Part shown: positions 1-6,664 of the stretch, piece after piece | Layout of the letters: every line of letters starts with the position of its first letter | Numbering within the stretch: position 1 is the first letter of the stretch | Source of the DNA: Alphaproteobacteria bacterium | GTDB lineage: Bacteria > Pseudomonadota > Alphaproteobacteria > Rhizobiales > Aestuariivirgaceae | Length of the DNA stretch: 11,152 nt | Assembly: GCA_024639035.1 (NCBI GenBank) | Contig: JAHEJE010000057.1 | Coordinates: 1-11,152 of the forward strand | Direction: 5' to 3' | Program-made: the position numbers and the translations under genes | The notes under the pieces: model-generated | The model's input: the letters and a program-made list of their open reading frames with translations, nothing else | Told to the model about the DNA's origin: nothing | Database searches by the model: none

Positions 1-506
1 GCCTTGTTCGCAGCCGCAAATTCGCGTTCCAGGGCATCGTGCAATTCGTCCATGCCGGTGCCATGCGCCGCCGATATCGCGATCGGATCGCCCAGGGCGA
101 GCACATAGGCATCGTACATCCCGCTGTCGCCCTGACTGCCCTCGGCCTTGTTGGCCAGTACGATCACCGGCCTGCCCGCCTTGCGCAAGTCCTCGGCAAA
201 ATGCCGGTCGAGCGGCGTCACCCCGACCCGGGCATCGATCATGAACAGGCAGACATCGGCCATTGCCACGGCTTCGGCGCTCTTGGCGCCCATCCGGTCT
301 TCAAGGCTGCCGGCCGGCGCCTCATCCAGTCCTGCCGTATCGATGATACTGAACTGCAGACCGCCGAGCCTTCCTTCGCCCTCGCGCCGGTCCCGCGTCA
401 CCCCCGGCTGGTCGTCGACCAGCGCCAGGCGCCGCCCGGCCAGGCGGTTGAACAGGGTCGACTTGCCGACATTAGGACGGCCGATAATTGCCACTTTCGC
501 CGTCAT
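1..506 (-). CDS. der: Ribosome biogenesis GTPase Der (EngA), N-terminal part, cut by window edge
   Basis: Der is a tandem double-GTPase that binds the 50S subunit and is needed for its assembly. Only the first 168 codons are present; the rest lies beyond position 1. The first GTPase domain is clear: P-loop GRPNVGKST at residues 9-17, the switch I threonine in PGVTRD, the G3 motif DTAG, and the G4 motif NKAEG in place of the more usual NKxD. The ATG at 506-504 is preceded by GAGGA (511-515) only four bases upstream, which supports this start. It lies 30 bp downstream of the bamB stop on the same strand and is probably the third gene of the TPR-bamB-der operon. I am very sure of the family. The second GTPase domain and KH-like domain are not visible in this window. 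Confidence 0.96.
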   Translation of the reverse strand, partial: MTAKVAIIGRPNVGKSTLFNRLAGRRLALVDDQPGVTRDRREGEGRLGGLQFSIIDTAGLDEAPAGSLEDRMGAKSAEAVAMADVCLFMIDARVGVTPLDRHFAEDLRKAGRPVIVLANKAEGSQGDSGMYDAYVLALGDPIAISAAHGTGMDELHDALEREFAAANK

Positions 507-536
507 GGTGTCCTCAAGGCCGGGCGCGCGGCGCGC

Positions 537-1880
537 CTAGCGCATCGCGATCAACGTTGCATCGTCCGCCAGAATATAGATCGTGCCATTGGCGATCACC
601 GGCGGGATCAGCACCTTCTCGCCGACATCGATGCGCTTGACCAGCTGACCGGTCTGCGGCGACACCGAGGCCAGCACGCCTTTCGAGCTGACCGCCAGCA
701 ACAGCCCGCCGCCGAGCACCGGGCCCGACCACACTCCGCCGCCTTCAAGATTCTGCGACCAGCGCACGCCGCCGTTGGAGCGCGCCACCGCAGCCATCGT
801 GCCGCGCCCGGCGATCACGAACACATAATCGCCGGCCACCCATGGCGTCTGCGTCCCGCCGATATCGACCGACCAGCGCTCGCCGCCGCCGTTGAGTTCG
901 AACGACGCCATCCGGCCCGAATGGGAGATGGCGTAGACGTGGCCATCGCTCACCACCGGCCGGCCGGCGATATCGTTGATACTGGCGCCGGAGGAATTGG
1001 CATTGCGGCCCAGCAGCGAGTCCGACCAGGACACGAACCCGGATGATTTTTCCAGCGCCAACAAGTCACCGGTTGTATAGGGCACCAGAACATGGCTGCC
1101 CGACACCGCCGGGCTGTTGGACGACAGGATCGAGGCCTGCTGGCCGGCGCCCTGATAGCGCCATACCTGGGTGCCGTCCGCCGTCGACAGGGCATAGGCA
1201 TCGTTGCCGACGCTGGTAAAATAGATCACCCCGCCGGACACCGTCGGCGCCGACCGGATCGGTTGATCGATCTTGGTCCGCCAGGCGATGCCGCCGGTCG
1301 CTGCATCGAGCGCCAGCACTTCGCCGAACGCCGTGGTGGCATAAATCCGCGAACCGTCGCTGGCCAGCCCGCCGCCATAGGCGCCATCGCCGTCCTTGCC
1401 CTCGGGCACCAGCGAGGTGCCCCAGACTTTGGCGCCGTTGCTGGCCGAGAACGCCCTGACCGCCGCCTTGCTATCGAGAACATAGACCCGGCCGCCGGAA
1501 ACGATCGGGCTGGCGGTCAGCCGGCCATCGCCATCCGAGCCCTCGCCCGCATCGACGGCAAAGGCCCGCTTGAGTTCGCGCGACAGGGTCAGATTGTGCA
1601 GCGAGTGGGTCGGATTGCCGCCCGGCTGGCTCCATGATGGGTTGGTGACCGCGGCGGGAATGGCCACCGGATCCTGCGCCACCGCAGTTGCATCGCCAAC
1701 CTGATTGTTGCTGGACAGAACCGTCTCGCGCTGACCGGGCAAAATTTCATCCTTGTCGCCGGTGATGCCTTCCAGCAGCTTGCCGGCACCCGAGCATCCG
1801 GCGAGGGCCAGCCCACACGCCAGACCTGCCGCCAGTCCGGCGCGGCGCATCCATGCTGCCAGGTTGCAACGTTCCGTCAT
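537..1880 (-). CDS. bamB: Outer membrane assembly lipoprotein BamB (PQQ-like beta-propeller)
   Basis: BamB is a lipoprotein of the BAM complex, which folds beta-barrel proteins into the outer membrane; it acts on the periplasmic side. The 447-residue product starts with a lipoprotein signal peptide whose lipobox LAGC places the lipidated cysteine at residue 29. A start at Met11 would also give a normal signal peptide. After a linker come repeated propeller blades of the PQQ-like type, recognisable by recurring patterns such as LALDAATGGIAWRT, YALSTADGTQVWRY and LLALEKSSGFVSWSD, each ending in a tryptophan. It is somewhat longer than the roughly 390-residue E. coli protein, mostly through the N-terminal linker. 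The ATG directly follows the TAG stop of the upstream TPR gene (TAGATG), so the two are probably translationally coupled. Der follows 30 bp downstream. No enzymatic PQQ dehydrogenase features are seen. Confidence 0.93.
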   Translation of the reverse strand: MTERCNLAAWMRRAGLAAGLACGLALAGCSGAGKLLEGITGDKDEILPGQRETVLSSNNQVGDATAVAQDPVAIPAAVTNPSWSQPGGNPTHSLHNLTLSRELKRAFAVDAGEGSDGDGRLTASPIVSGGRVYVLDSKAAVRAFSASNGAKVWGTSLVPEGKDGDGAYGGGLASDGSRIYATTAFGEVLALDAATGGIAWRTKIDQPIRSAPTVSGGVIYFTSVGNDAYALSTADGTQVWRYQGAGQQASILSSNSPAVSGSHVLVPYTTGDLLALEKSSGFVSWSDSLLGRNANSSGASINDIAGRPVVSDGHVYAISHSGRMASFELNGGGERWSVDIGGTQTPWVAGDYVFVIAGRGTMAAVARSNGGVRWSQNLEGGGVWSGPVLGGGLLLAVSSKGVLASVSPQTGQLVKRIDVGEKVLIPPVIANGTIYILADDATLIAMR

Positions 1881-2555
1881 CTAGTTTTGCGCCCCCGGAC
1901 CAAGCAGCGGCTGCAGCGTACTGGCCAGCAGTTGCGCCCTCTGGCGCACTCCGGCCGGCGTCTGCGCATCGGCGATAATCTCGCTCACCAGCTTGTCGGC
2001 GTCCTTGTACCTGGCCTCGCGGTAGTAGGCCAGCGCAATGATCTCGCGAGCCGAGCCGCGCCAGGCGCTGCCCTCGACATCAAGCCCGGCGAGACGCGAG
2101 CGCAGATCGTCCGAAGACGCCTTGTCGACCAGGAGATAGGCCGCCTTGACCCGTGCCAGCTCGCGCATCGTATCGTCGACTGAACTGTCGCCGGCAATCG
2201 CATCGTAAGCTTTCACAGCTTCGTCGGTCTTGCCTTCGCCAGCCAGTGCTCCGGCCACCTGCAGGCGGCTCAGCATGGCGAATCCGCCGTGGGCGCTTTG
2301 TTCTACACCTTTGAACGCCGCGGTCACGTCTTGCGGCGTCCCGGTACCGGCAACGTCCATTGCCTGGATGTAGGCCGAACCCGCCTTTTGCGCCTGTTGC
2401 AGGGTGTAATACTGCCAGCCCTTGTAGCCGGCCACACCGAAGATGATGCCGGCCGCCACGGCCACCACCAGGTTGCCGTAGCGCTTCCACAATTTTTCCA
2501 TTTGATCGCGGCGGACTTCCTCGTCCACTTCGCGAAACAGCGATTCGTCGCTCAC
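1881..2555 (-). CDS. YfgM-like TPR-domain inner-membrane protein
   Basis: The 224-residue protein has a charged cytoplasmic N-terminus (about 1-27), one transmembrane helix (about 28-46) and a periplasmic helical region rich in alanine and leucine, typical of the TPR_21/YfgM-like family. YfgM in E. coli is a membrane-anchored periplasmic protein linked to the Sec translocon and chaperones. A similar envelope-quality-control role is inferred here from family and from the BamB neighbour. The start is GTG at 2555-2553; GGAG lies about eight bases upstream (within 2561-2570), which decides this start. It is the first gene of the leftward operon and abuts bamB with no spacer. It is transcribed away from the DUF6356 gene, so the 81-bp gap upstream should hold its promoter. 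Confidence 0.85.
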   Translation of the reverse strand: MSDESLFREVDEEVRRDQMEKLWKRYGNLVVAVAAGIIFGVAGYKGWQYYTLQQAQKAGSAYIQAMDVAGTGTPQDVTAAFKGVEQSAHGGFAMLSRLQVAGALAGEGKTDEAVKAYDAIAGDSSVDDTMRELARVKAAYLLVDKASSDDLRSRLAGLDVEGSAWRGSAREIIALAYYREARYKDADKLVSEIIADAQTPAGVRQRAQLLASTLQPLLGPGAQN

Positions 2556-2580
2556 CAGCCCGGCTCCTCAAGATCCGTCA

Positions 2581-2613
2581 CTGACGGCGCCCACGCTATC
2601 GCGGCGCCGTCGG
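2581..2613. promoter_or_regulatory. Perfect 9-bp inverted repeat in the leader of the TPR-bamB-der operon
   Basis: GACGGCGCC (2583-2591) and GGCGCCGTC (2603-2611) form a perfect stem around an 11-base loop, extendable by a G-T and a C-G pair to 2581/2613. It sits about 26 bases upstream of the TPR start codon, between the two divergent genes. On the plus strand the stem is followed by AATTTT, which resembles a weak intrinsic terminator, but no plus-strand gene ends here. It could be an operator, a leader structure, or a leftover terminator from an ancestral upstream gene. The pairing is certain; the function is a guess. Confidence 0.4.
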
Positions 2614-2636
2614 AATTTTGCTGCTGTAGCGGTTAG

Positions 2637-2924
2637 ATGACCGCGATGACCAAATCAAGGCAAATCTGGCCGCGACACTGGTCACAGAGCACGCGGCCCA
2701 GGCAACTCACGCTCAATCAGGTCGGCGAAAGCTATTTCGAGCATTCCAACTTTGCCGGGCGTTTTGCCGTCAAGCTGCTCGCTGCCGGCCTTGCCGCACT
2801 TGTCCACGCCATCCTGCCGTTTGCTTTCGAAAAGACCGCCTCGAACAGGATCCGCGAGATTTACGCCATGATCGACGGCCGCGGCCAGCCGGCGTCCAAT
2901 AGGTCGCAGGTTCCCGGCGAGTGA
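2637..2924 (+). CDS. DUF6356 family small membrane protein
   Basis: The 95-residue product carries the DUF6356 signature as I remember it: a conserved SYFEH motif (residues 33-37), a single hydrophobic helix LLAAGLAALVHAILPF (about 47-62), and a basic C-terminal segment ending in RIREIYAMIDGR. Function of the family is unknown; the members I recall are small, common in alphaproteobacteria and have one membrane segment. The N-terminal 30 residues are rich in W, R and Q and not typical, and no strong ribosome binding site precedes the ATG at 2637, so the true start could be Met4 (2646) or lie further in. It is transcribed divergently from the TPR operon and ends 28 bp before a MITE-like element. 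The open frame and family match make a real gene likely, but the start is uncertain. Confidence 0.7.
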   Translation: MTAMTKSRQIWPRHWSQSTRPRQLTLNQVGESYFEHSNFAGRFAVKLLAAGLAALVHAILPFAFEKTASNRIREIYAMIDGRGQPASNRSQVPGE

Positions 2925-2952
2925 GATGGCTTTGACGCCGGCCCGCGTTGCG

Positions 2953-2986
2953 CTAGGGTCAGGACTCATTAATTAACACCATTCTG
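2953..2986 (+). repeat. Left terminal inverted repeat of the MITE-like element
   Basis: This 34-base end begins CTAGGGTCAGGACTCATT and includes the palindrome TTAATTAA at 2969-2976, then ends ACACCATTCTG. It pairs with 3189-3222. Its last base also starts the first internal hairpin. Confidence 0.85.
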
Positions 2987-3085
2987 TTTGCCAAGGAGGG
3001 TTCGAATGCTGGAAAACAAGCGCAAGACAAGGCTATTTGCCTTATCGAGCATTGTTTGCCTGCAGGCGGGCTCTCCTTGGCAAAC
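2986..3085 (+). repeat. Internal hairpin arm 1 of the MITE-like element
   Basis: GTTTGCCAAGGAG (2986-2998) is perfectly inverted at 3073-3085, extendable to 15 pairs with one G-T. Inside it, AATGCTGGA (3005-3013) pairs with 3045-3053 with one mismatch, and AAGGC (3029-3033) pairs with GCCTT (3039-3043) around a five-base loop. The arm also contains a 10-bp palindrome, GCCTGCAGGC, at 3058-3067. Confidence 0.75.
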
Positions 3086-3092
3086 CCTGCGG

Positions 3093-3189
3093 GCGCAGCG
3101 GATTTGCCCGCTGAGTGCGTTAGACAGGCTTGAAAACCAACCAGGTTTCCAGCACCTGTCTGCCTGCTCAGCGGGCAAATCCGCTGCGC
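3093..3189 (+). repeat. Internal hairpin arm 2 of the MITE-like element
   Basis: The 23 bases at 3093-3115, beginning GCGCAGCGGATTTGCC, are perfectly inverted at 3167-3189. Nested inside are AGACAGG (3122-3128) with CCTGTCT (3155-3161), and AAACC (3134-3138) with GGTTT (3144-3148). Only seven bases (3086-3092) separate it from arm 1, so with the paired outer ends the element would fold as a three-way junction. Confidence 0.8.
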
Positions 3190-3222
3190 AGAATGGCGTT
3201 AATTAATGGGTCCTGACCCTAG
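3189..3222 (-). repeat. Right terminal inverted repeat of the MITE-like element
   Basis: This is the inverted partner of 2953-2986, with TTAATTAA at 3199-3206 and ending TCCTGACCCTAG. Its outer edge lies only 23 bp before the start codon of the Rieske oxygenase gene. Confidence 0.85.
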
Positions 3223-3234
3223 GATCAGCGCAAT

Positions 3235-3239
3235 GGAGG
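3235..3239 (+). promoter_or_regulatory. Strong ribosome binding site of the Rieske oxygenase gene
   Basis: GGAGG lies six bases before the ATG at 3246 and just outside the right end of the MITE-like element. It fixes the start of the oxygenase gene and shows that the insertion, if it is one, left the translation signal intact. Confidence 0.8.
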
Positions 3240-3245
3240 TGCCGG

Positions 3246-4373
3246 ATGGACCAGATTTACAAGCGCCCCGATCGCGATGTCGATCGCTTCGACCTCGACC
3301 CGGAAGTGTCCTACACCATCCCGGCCGAGCGGTACTTCGACCCCGACGAACTGGACGCCGAGAAAAAGGCAATATTCCACAAGTCATGGATGAAGGTCGC
3401 CCACCGCAGCGAACTCGCCGAAACCGGCGCCTACATGACGGCCGAAATCGCCGGCCAGCACGTGTTCGTGGCCCGCGGCGCCGACGGCACCCTGCGCGGC
3501 TTCTTCAACGTCTGCCAGCACCGTGGCCACCTGCTGCTGACCGGCAGCGGCAAGCTGAAGAACCTCATCACCTGCCCCTACCACGCCTGGGCCTATGACA
3601 GCACCGGCAAACTCGCAGCGGCCCCGCACAGCGATACGGTGAAGGGTTTCTGCAAGGCCGATTTCACCTTGCCGCAGGTTGCGGTTGAGGAATTCTGCGG
3701 CTTCATTTTCGTCAATCTCGATCCGCAGGCCCGGCCGATGCGCGAGGTCTATGCCGGCTTCGACGATGCGGTGCGCCGGTTCTGCCCGGGCATCGACGAT
3801 CTGCGGCCATCCTCGCAGGTGGTGTTCGACATCGCCGGCAACTGGAAGAACGTCGGCGACAACCTGCTGGAATGCTACCATTGTGCTCCGGCCCACAAGG
3901 CCTTCGTCGACCTCGTCGACATGTCGACCTATGTCGTCGAAACCCACGAGAACTGGTCGATCCAGTACGGCACCTGCCGGACCTGCAATTCGGCATACAA
4001 TTTCGAGGGCGGTGAAACCCCCCTGCCCTTCATGACAGCCTACATCTTCCCGACGCTTGCCTTTACCGTGTTCCCCGGCGCCAAGGGCGTCGGCGCCTTC
4101 ACGTTCTTGCCGACCGCACCGGAGGTCACCCACCAGGTGTTTGCCTATTACGCCCCGGACGAACAACTGACCGAAACCGAAACCGCGGCCTTTGAATATT
4201 TCCAGAACGTCCTCGGCCCGGAAGACGTAGGCCTGGTCGAAACCGTGCAGAAGGGCCTGCACTCCCTCGGCTACAACCAGGGCCGCTTCATCATCGACGC
4301 CACCCGAGGCCACACCTCAGAACACGCCGTCCACCACTTCCACTCCCTGATCGTCAAGGCGATGGGGGGGTGA
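3246..4373 (+). CDS. Rieske non-heme iron oxygenase, large (alpha) subunit
   Basis: The 375-residue protein is a two-domain oxygenase that would use electrons delivered through a [2Fe-2S] cluster to activate oxygen at a mononuclear iron. The Rieske motif is complete: C90-x-H92 and C110-x2-H113 (CPYHAW). The catalytic domain has NWKNVGDNLLECYHCAPAH, giving bridging Asp205 and iron ligands His212 and His217, with Asp327 (GPED) as the probable third ligand. The short C-terminus with SEHAVHHFH resembles oxygenases that demethylate or hydroxylate quaternary amines (choline, glycine betaine, carnitine or stachydrine types) more than ring-hydroxylating dioxygenases, but the substrate cannot be assigned. 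Many annotation pipelines will call it an aromatic ring-hydroxylating dioxygenase. No reductase, ferredoxin or beta subunit is encoded nearby, so it must borrow an electron donor. The stop follows a run of seven G (4364-4370). Confidence 0.92.
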   Translation: MDQIYKRPDRDVDRFDLDPEVSYTIPAERYFDPDELDAEKKAIFHKSWMKVAHRSELAETGAYMTAEIAGQHVFVARGADGTLRGFFNVCQHRGHLLLTGSGKLKNLITCPYHAWAYDSTGKLAAAPHSDTVKGFCKADFTLPQVAVEEFCGFIFVNLDPQARPMREVYAGFDDAVRRFCPGIDDLRPSSQVVFDIAGNWKNVGDNLLECYHCAPAHKAFVDLVDMSTYVVETHENWSIQYGTCRTCNSAYNFEGGETPLPFMTAYIFPTLAFTVFPGAKGVGAFTFLPTAPEVTHQVFAYYAPDEQLTETETAAFEYFQNVLGPEDVGLVETVQKGLHSLGYNQGRFIIDATRGHTSEHAVHHFHSLIVKAMGG

Positions 4374-4513
4374 TTGCAGTCGGGCTGAAATCAGCTTCGA
4401 GACAGATTAGCTGGCGGGACTATGTTCAGTCAGCATTGCCTTATTAGACAGTTCGCCAATTCTTCCTTACCTTACGACATTCTCGGTTTTCGATTCAGAA
4501 AAGGTCCACGCCC
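4374..4513 (+). promoter_or_regulatory. Intergenic region, probable promoter of the adaptor/CDF-like cassette
   Basis: This 140-bp gap is visibly richer in A and T than the flanking genes and separates the Rieske gene from the three-gene cassette. The only -35/-10-like pair I can find is TTGCCT (4436-4441) with ATTCTT 17 bases later (4459-4464), which is poor. A small inverted repeat GCTGA-AA-TCAGC (4384-4395) follows the Rieske stop but lacks a T-run, so I do not call it a terminator. AAAAGG just before 4505 is a weak ribosome binding site for the ATG at 4514. Confidence 0.3.
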
Positions 4514-5743
4514 ATGAGTACTAAGGCGACAATGCGGAGGAAGTCCAGCAAGTGGGTATTTGTGCTTGGAGTGCTGGCATTCGCTGCTTATTCGGCCTGG
4601 ATCATCGGGCCCTACCTTCGCTCTGTCGTCGTTCGCGATGCTGCGGTGACATCCTGGTCGCACACTGCGACGTCACCGATTGCCGGCAAGGTGGAAATTG
4701 TCACCGCCCGCGTCGGAGAGCTGGTGGGCGCTGACGGCATCGTGGCGCGGGTACGCAATGACCACCTCAGCCGCAAGGCTCTCTCCGAAGCCGATGTCGA
4801 GTTGGCCTACATCCGCGACAAACTGAACGAGCAAGCCCACTTCCTGGCCGAGATAAAACAACTCGACCGCGACCGCGCCGACCTCAAGACGCAGTATGCC
4901 AGGGTGTTTCGCGACCAGTTGGATGCCCGAATGACCAATCTGGGCAAAGAGATCGCCGCCACATCGCGGCAGCTCGACCTGATCCGCAAGATCGCTGCCC
5001 GCAAGGCAAAGCTGGCGCAAAGCGGTACCGGCTCCAAGGATGCCGCCGATGAGGCCATGATGCGGGTGGCCGAACTCGAGCGCCGGCTGGCCGAGCTCAA
5101 TACCCATCTGGCCAGCGCAAAAGTGCGGCGAGAACCCATCAGCACCGGCGTGTTCATTGCCGCCAGCGGCGACGATCCAGACTGGGTACGCGGTTCACGC
5201 ATGGATTTGAAGATCCTGAAGAAGCAGGCACGCCTGGCGCTGCGCAAAGCGCAGGCAGAATTTCAAGAGGCAGAGACCCGAACTGCCGATCGCAAGAGGG
5301 ACTTTGACCGGCTCAGCCGCGCCGAGATCACCCTGCCCGCCGGCAGCGTGATTTGGAGTCAGCATGCAGCGCCCGGTTCGGCCGTCGTTGTTGGAAGCCC
5401 GATCGCTGAGTGGCTCGACTGCTCGCAGCTGATGATCGACGTACCTGTGTCCGATGCAGAGGTTTCGCTCATCAAGCCCGCCATGCAGGCTGAGGTCATA
5501 CTGGAGGGCGAAACAGCCACCCGCAACGCCCGTGTGCTGATGACCCGCGGATCGGCCTCGACACTGTCCCGCCGCGATCTTGCCGCGGTCGCAAAGGGCC
5601 GTGGCGAGGGCAAAGCACAGGTGCTTCTTGAGTTTTCACACGAGGCGTCGGGCTTTAGATCCTGCCCTGTCGGCCGGGCCGCATTTGTCGACTTTCCCGG
5701 CATCGGCCTGATAGATGTCATTCGCGCCCGGCTGCGCCTGTAG
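4514..5743 (+). CDS. HlyD-like periplasmic adaptor (membrane fusion protein)
   Basis: The 409-residue product has the layout of a membrane fusion protein: a short basic cytoplasmic tail, one transmembrane anchor (about 13-34), a first lipoyl-like half (about 52-83, TSPIAGKVEIVTARVGELV), a long charged coiled-coil region (about 86-270), a second lipoyl-like half (about 271-302, LPAGSVIWSQHAAPGSAVV), and a beta-barrel-like end (about 303-400). Such adaptors link an inner-membrane transporter to an outer-membrane channel or support polysaccharide export. Here no ABC, RND or MFS pump and no TolC-like channel is adjacent. Instead it leads two CDF-fold proteins, with the next start only six bases after its stop, so they are almost surely co-transcribed. 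Two cysteines (303, 384) could form a disulfide. The family is clear; the exported substrate is unknown. Codon use looks less biased than in the flanking housekeeping genes, by eye. Confidence 0.82.
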   Translation: MSTKATMRRKSSKWVFVLGVLAFAAYSAWIIGPYLRSVVVRDAAVTSWSHTATSPIAGKVEIVTARVGELVGADGIVARVRNDHLSRKALSEADVELAYIRDKLNEQAHFLAEIKQLDRDRADLKTQYARVFRDQLDARMTNLGKEIAATSRQLDLIRKIAARKAKLAQSGTGSKDAADEAMMRVAELERRLAELNTHLASAKVRREPISTGVFIAASGDDPDWVRGSRMDLKILKKQARLALRKAQAEFQEAETRTADRKRDFDRLSRAEITLPAGSVIWSQHAAPGSAVVVGSPIAEWLDCSQLMIDVPVSDAEVSLIKPAMQAEVILEGETATRNARVLMTRGSASTLSRRDLAAVAKGRGEGKAQVLLEFSHEASGFRSCPVGRAAFVDFPGIGLIDVIRARLRL

Positions 5744-5749
5744 CCGGCC

Positions 5750-6652
5750 ATGCGACACCCCAGTCCCGAACAAAAGGCCAAGGAAAAGGCTGTCCTCTAT
5801 ACCAGCATGGCTGATTTGGCGATCGTCATCCCGATGTTTGGGATCGGTATGGCAACTCTATCGCTAACGCTGCTGAGCGAGGCGATCCGGGTTGCCCTGA
5901 TGCTCGTTGTCGAGGTCTATACTCTAATCATCCTGCGCGCCGCCCACCGCGACCAGCTGCGTCAATTTCGTTTCGGGACTTACAAGCTGGAACAGTTTTG
6001 CAGTTTCATAATCGGCGCGGCGTTGGTCGCGAGCGGTGCATGGATTTGCAATCGCGTGGCCACCACCGTGTTGACCGGTGAACTTGTTGCGACGCCTATG
6101 GGGCTGGCTATGGCCGCAATCATCAGCGCCATCAACACCACCATTAACGCGCTTGGCTGGTACTCCATGGCGATGGCGGCGGAACGCGAGAATTCACCAA
6201 TTTACGAGGGGCAGCTCAGGGCGCGCAAAATCAAATTCATGACCTCGCTTGTCGTGCAGACGACAATCACCATAGCCGCACTTGCCCATGATCCGTTGGT
6301 TTCGCTGTGGTTCGACGGCGTCGGCGGGGCATTTGTTGCGTTCCTGCAGGTGACAATCGGGGTCCGGATGATTTCAGAAGCGTTGCCGGACCTGCTGGAT
6401 CACTCGGTACCTGACGACTTCAAAGCCAGGATCGCCGATGGCGTCAGACTGTCCGGTGTCCAGCAAAACCAGGTTCTGAACGTCAGGACACGCCGCGCCG
6501 GGCCTCGGCCGCAGGTCGAACTCACCGTAAATCCGGACGGATGCGATTGCCTGGACGATCTGCGCCGGCGAAAACAGGCGCTGCGGCAGTCGCTGCAAGA
6601 CGGCGACGACGACATGGACTTGAGCGTCCTGGTCGACCTGCCGCGGCGATGA
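5750..6652 (+). CDS. CDF-fold membrane protein A, metal-site residues lost
   Basis: The 300-residue protein matches cation diffusion facilitators in length and layout: six predicted membrane helices (about 18-218), the FGTYKLE motif (75-81) after helix 2, the LLDHSVPDD junction, and a C-terminal cytoplasmic domain with LNVRTRRAGP (243-252) as in CDF proteins. Aligned by eye with my recollection of E. coli YiiP, the four transport-site residues are replaced: Asp45 by Arg47, Asp49 by Met51, His153 by Lys162 and Asp157 by Ser166. The C-terminal zinc-binding histidines are also missing. It therefore probably does not carry Zn, Fe or Mn in the usual way. It follows the adaptor gene after six bases and precedes its paralogue after twelve, so a heterodimer is plausible because CDF proteins work as dimers. 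The start is the first in-frame ATG after the adaptor stop. A remote regulatory or structural role is possible. Confidence 0.78.
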   Translation: MRHPSPEQKAKEKAVLYTSMADLAIVIPMFGIGMATLSLTLLSEAIRVALMLVVEVYTLIILRAAHRDQLRQFRFGTYKLEQFCSFIIGAALVASGAWICNRVATTVLTGELVATPMGLAMAAIISAINTTINALGWYSMAMAAERENSPIYEGQLRARKIKFMTSLVVQTTITIAALAHDPLVSLWFDGVGGAFVAFLQVTIGVRMISEALPDLLDHSVPDDFKARIADGVRLSGVQQNQVLNVRTRRAGPRPQVELTVNPDGCDCLDDLRRRKQALRQSLQDGDDDMDLSVLVDLPRR

Positions 6653-6664
6653 GGCTTTGACGAC

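Larger units (their letters stand above)
2953..3222. mobile_element. MITE-like element with 34-bp terminal inverted repeats and two internal hairpins
   Basis: The ends at 2953-2986 and 3189-3222 are inverted copies of each other, matching at 32 of 34 positions (differences at 2966/3209 and 2978/3197). Both outer edges are CTAG, so TA at 2954-2955 and 3220-3221 could be a target duplication of the IS630/Tc1-mariner type, which inserts at TA and is known to favour CTAG. Between the ends there is no credible transposase gene, only two long hairpins. Size, structure and lack of coding capacity fit a non-autonomous element moved by a transposase elsewhere. An alternative is a structured non-coding RNA or a palindromic repeat of another family. 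The family assignment is inference; the repeat structure is directly visible. Confidence 0.75.

Noticed and set aside
39..1046. A 335-codon open frame on the plus strand opposite der and bamB
   Set aside because: It lies antisense to two clear genes, has Arg/His/Ala/Pro-rich low-complexity composition typical of high-G+C shadow frames, and crosses their gene boundary.
3093..3189. CRISPR repeat or tRNA-like cloverleaf in the hairpin region
   Set aside because: There are no regularly spaced direct repeats, and the stems are far longer than tRNA arms and lack T-loop and CCA features.
2969..3206. Two short overlapping frames (about 70 codons) inside the MITE-like element
   Set aside because: They exist on both strands because the element is nearly symmetrical; their ends lie in the inverted repeats and no ribosome binding site or motif is seen.
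3384..4313. A 309-codon open frame on the minus strand opposite the Rieske oxygenase
   Set aside because: The plus-strand frame has all Rieske and iron-site motifs and a strong ribosome binding site; the antisense frame shows no recognisable motif.
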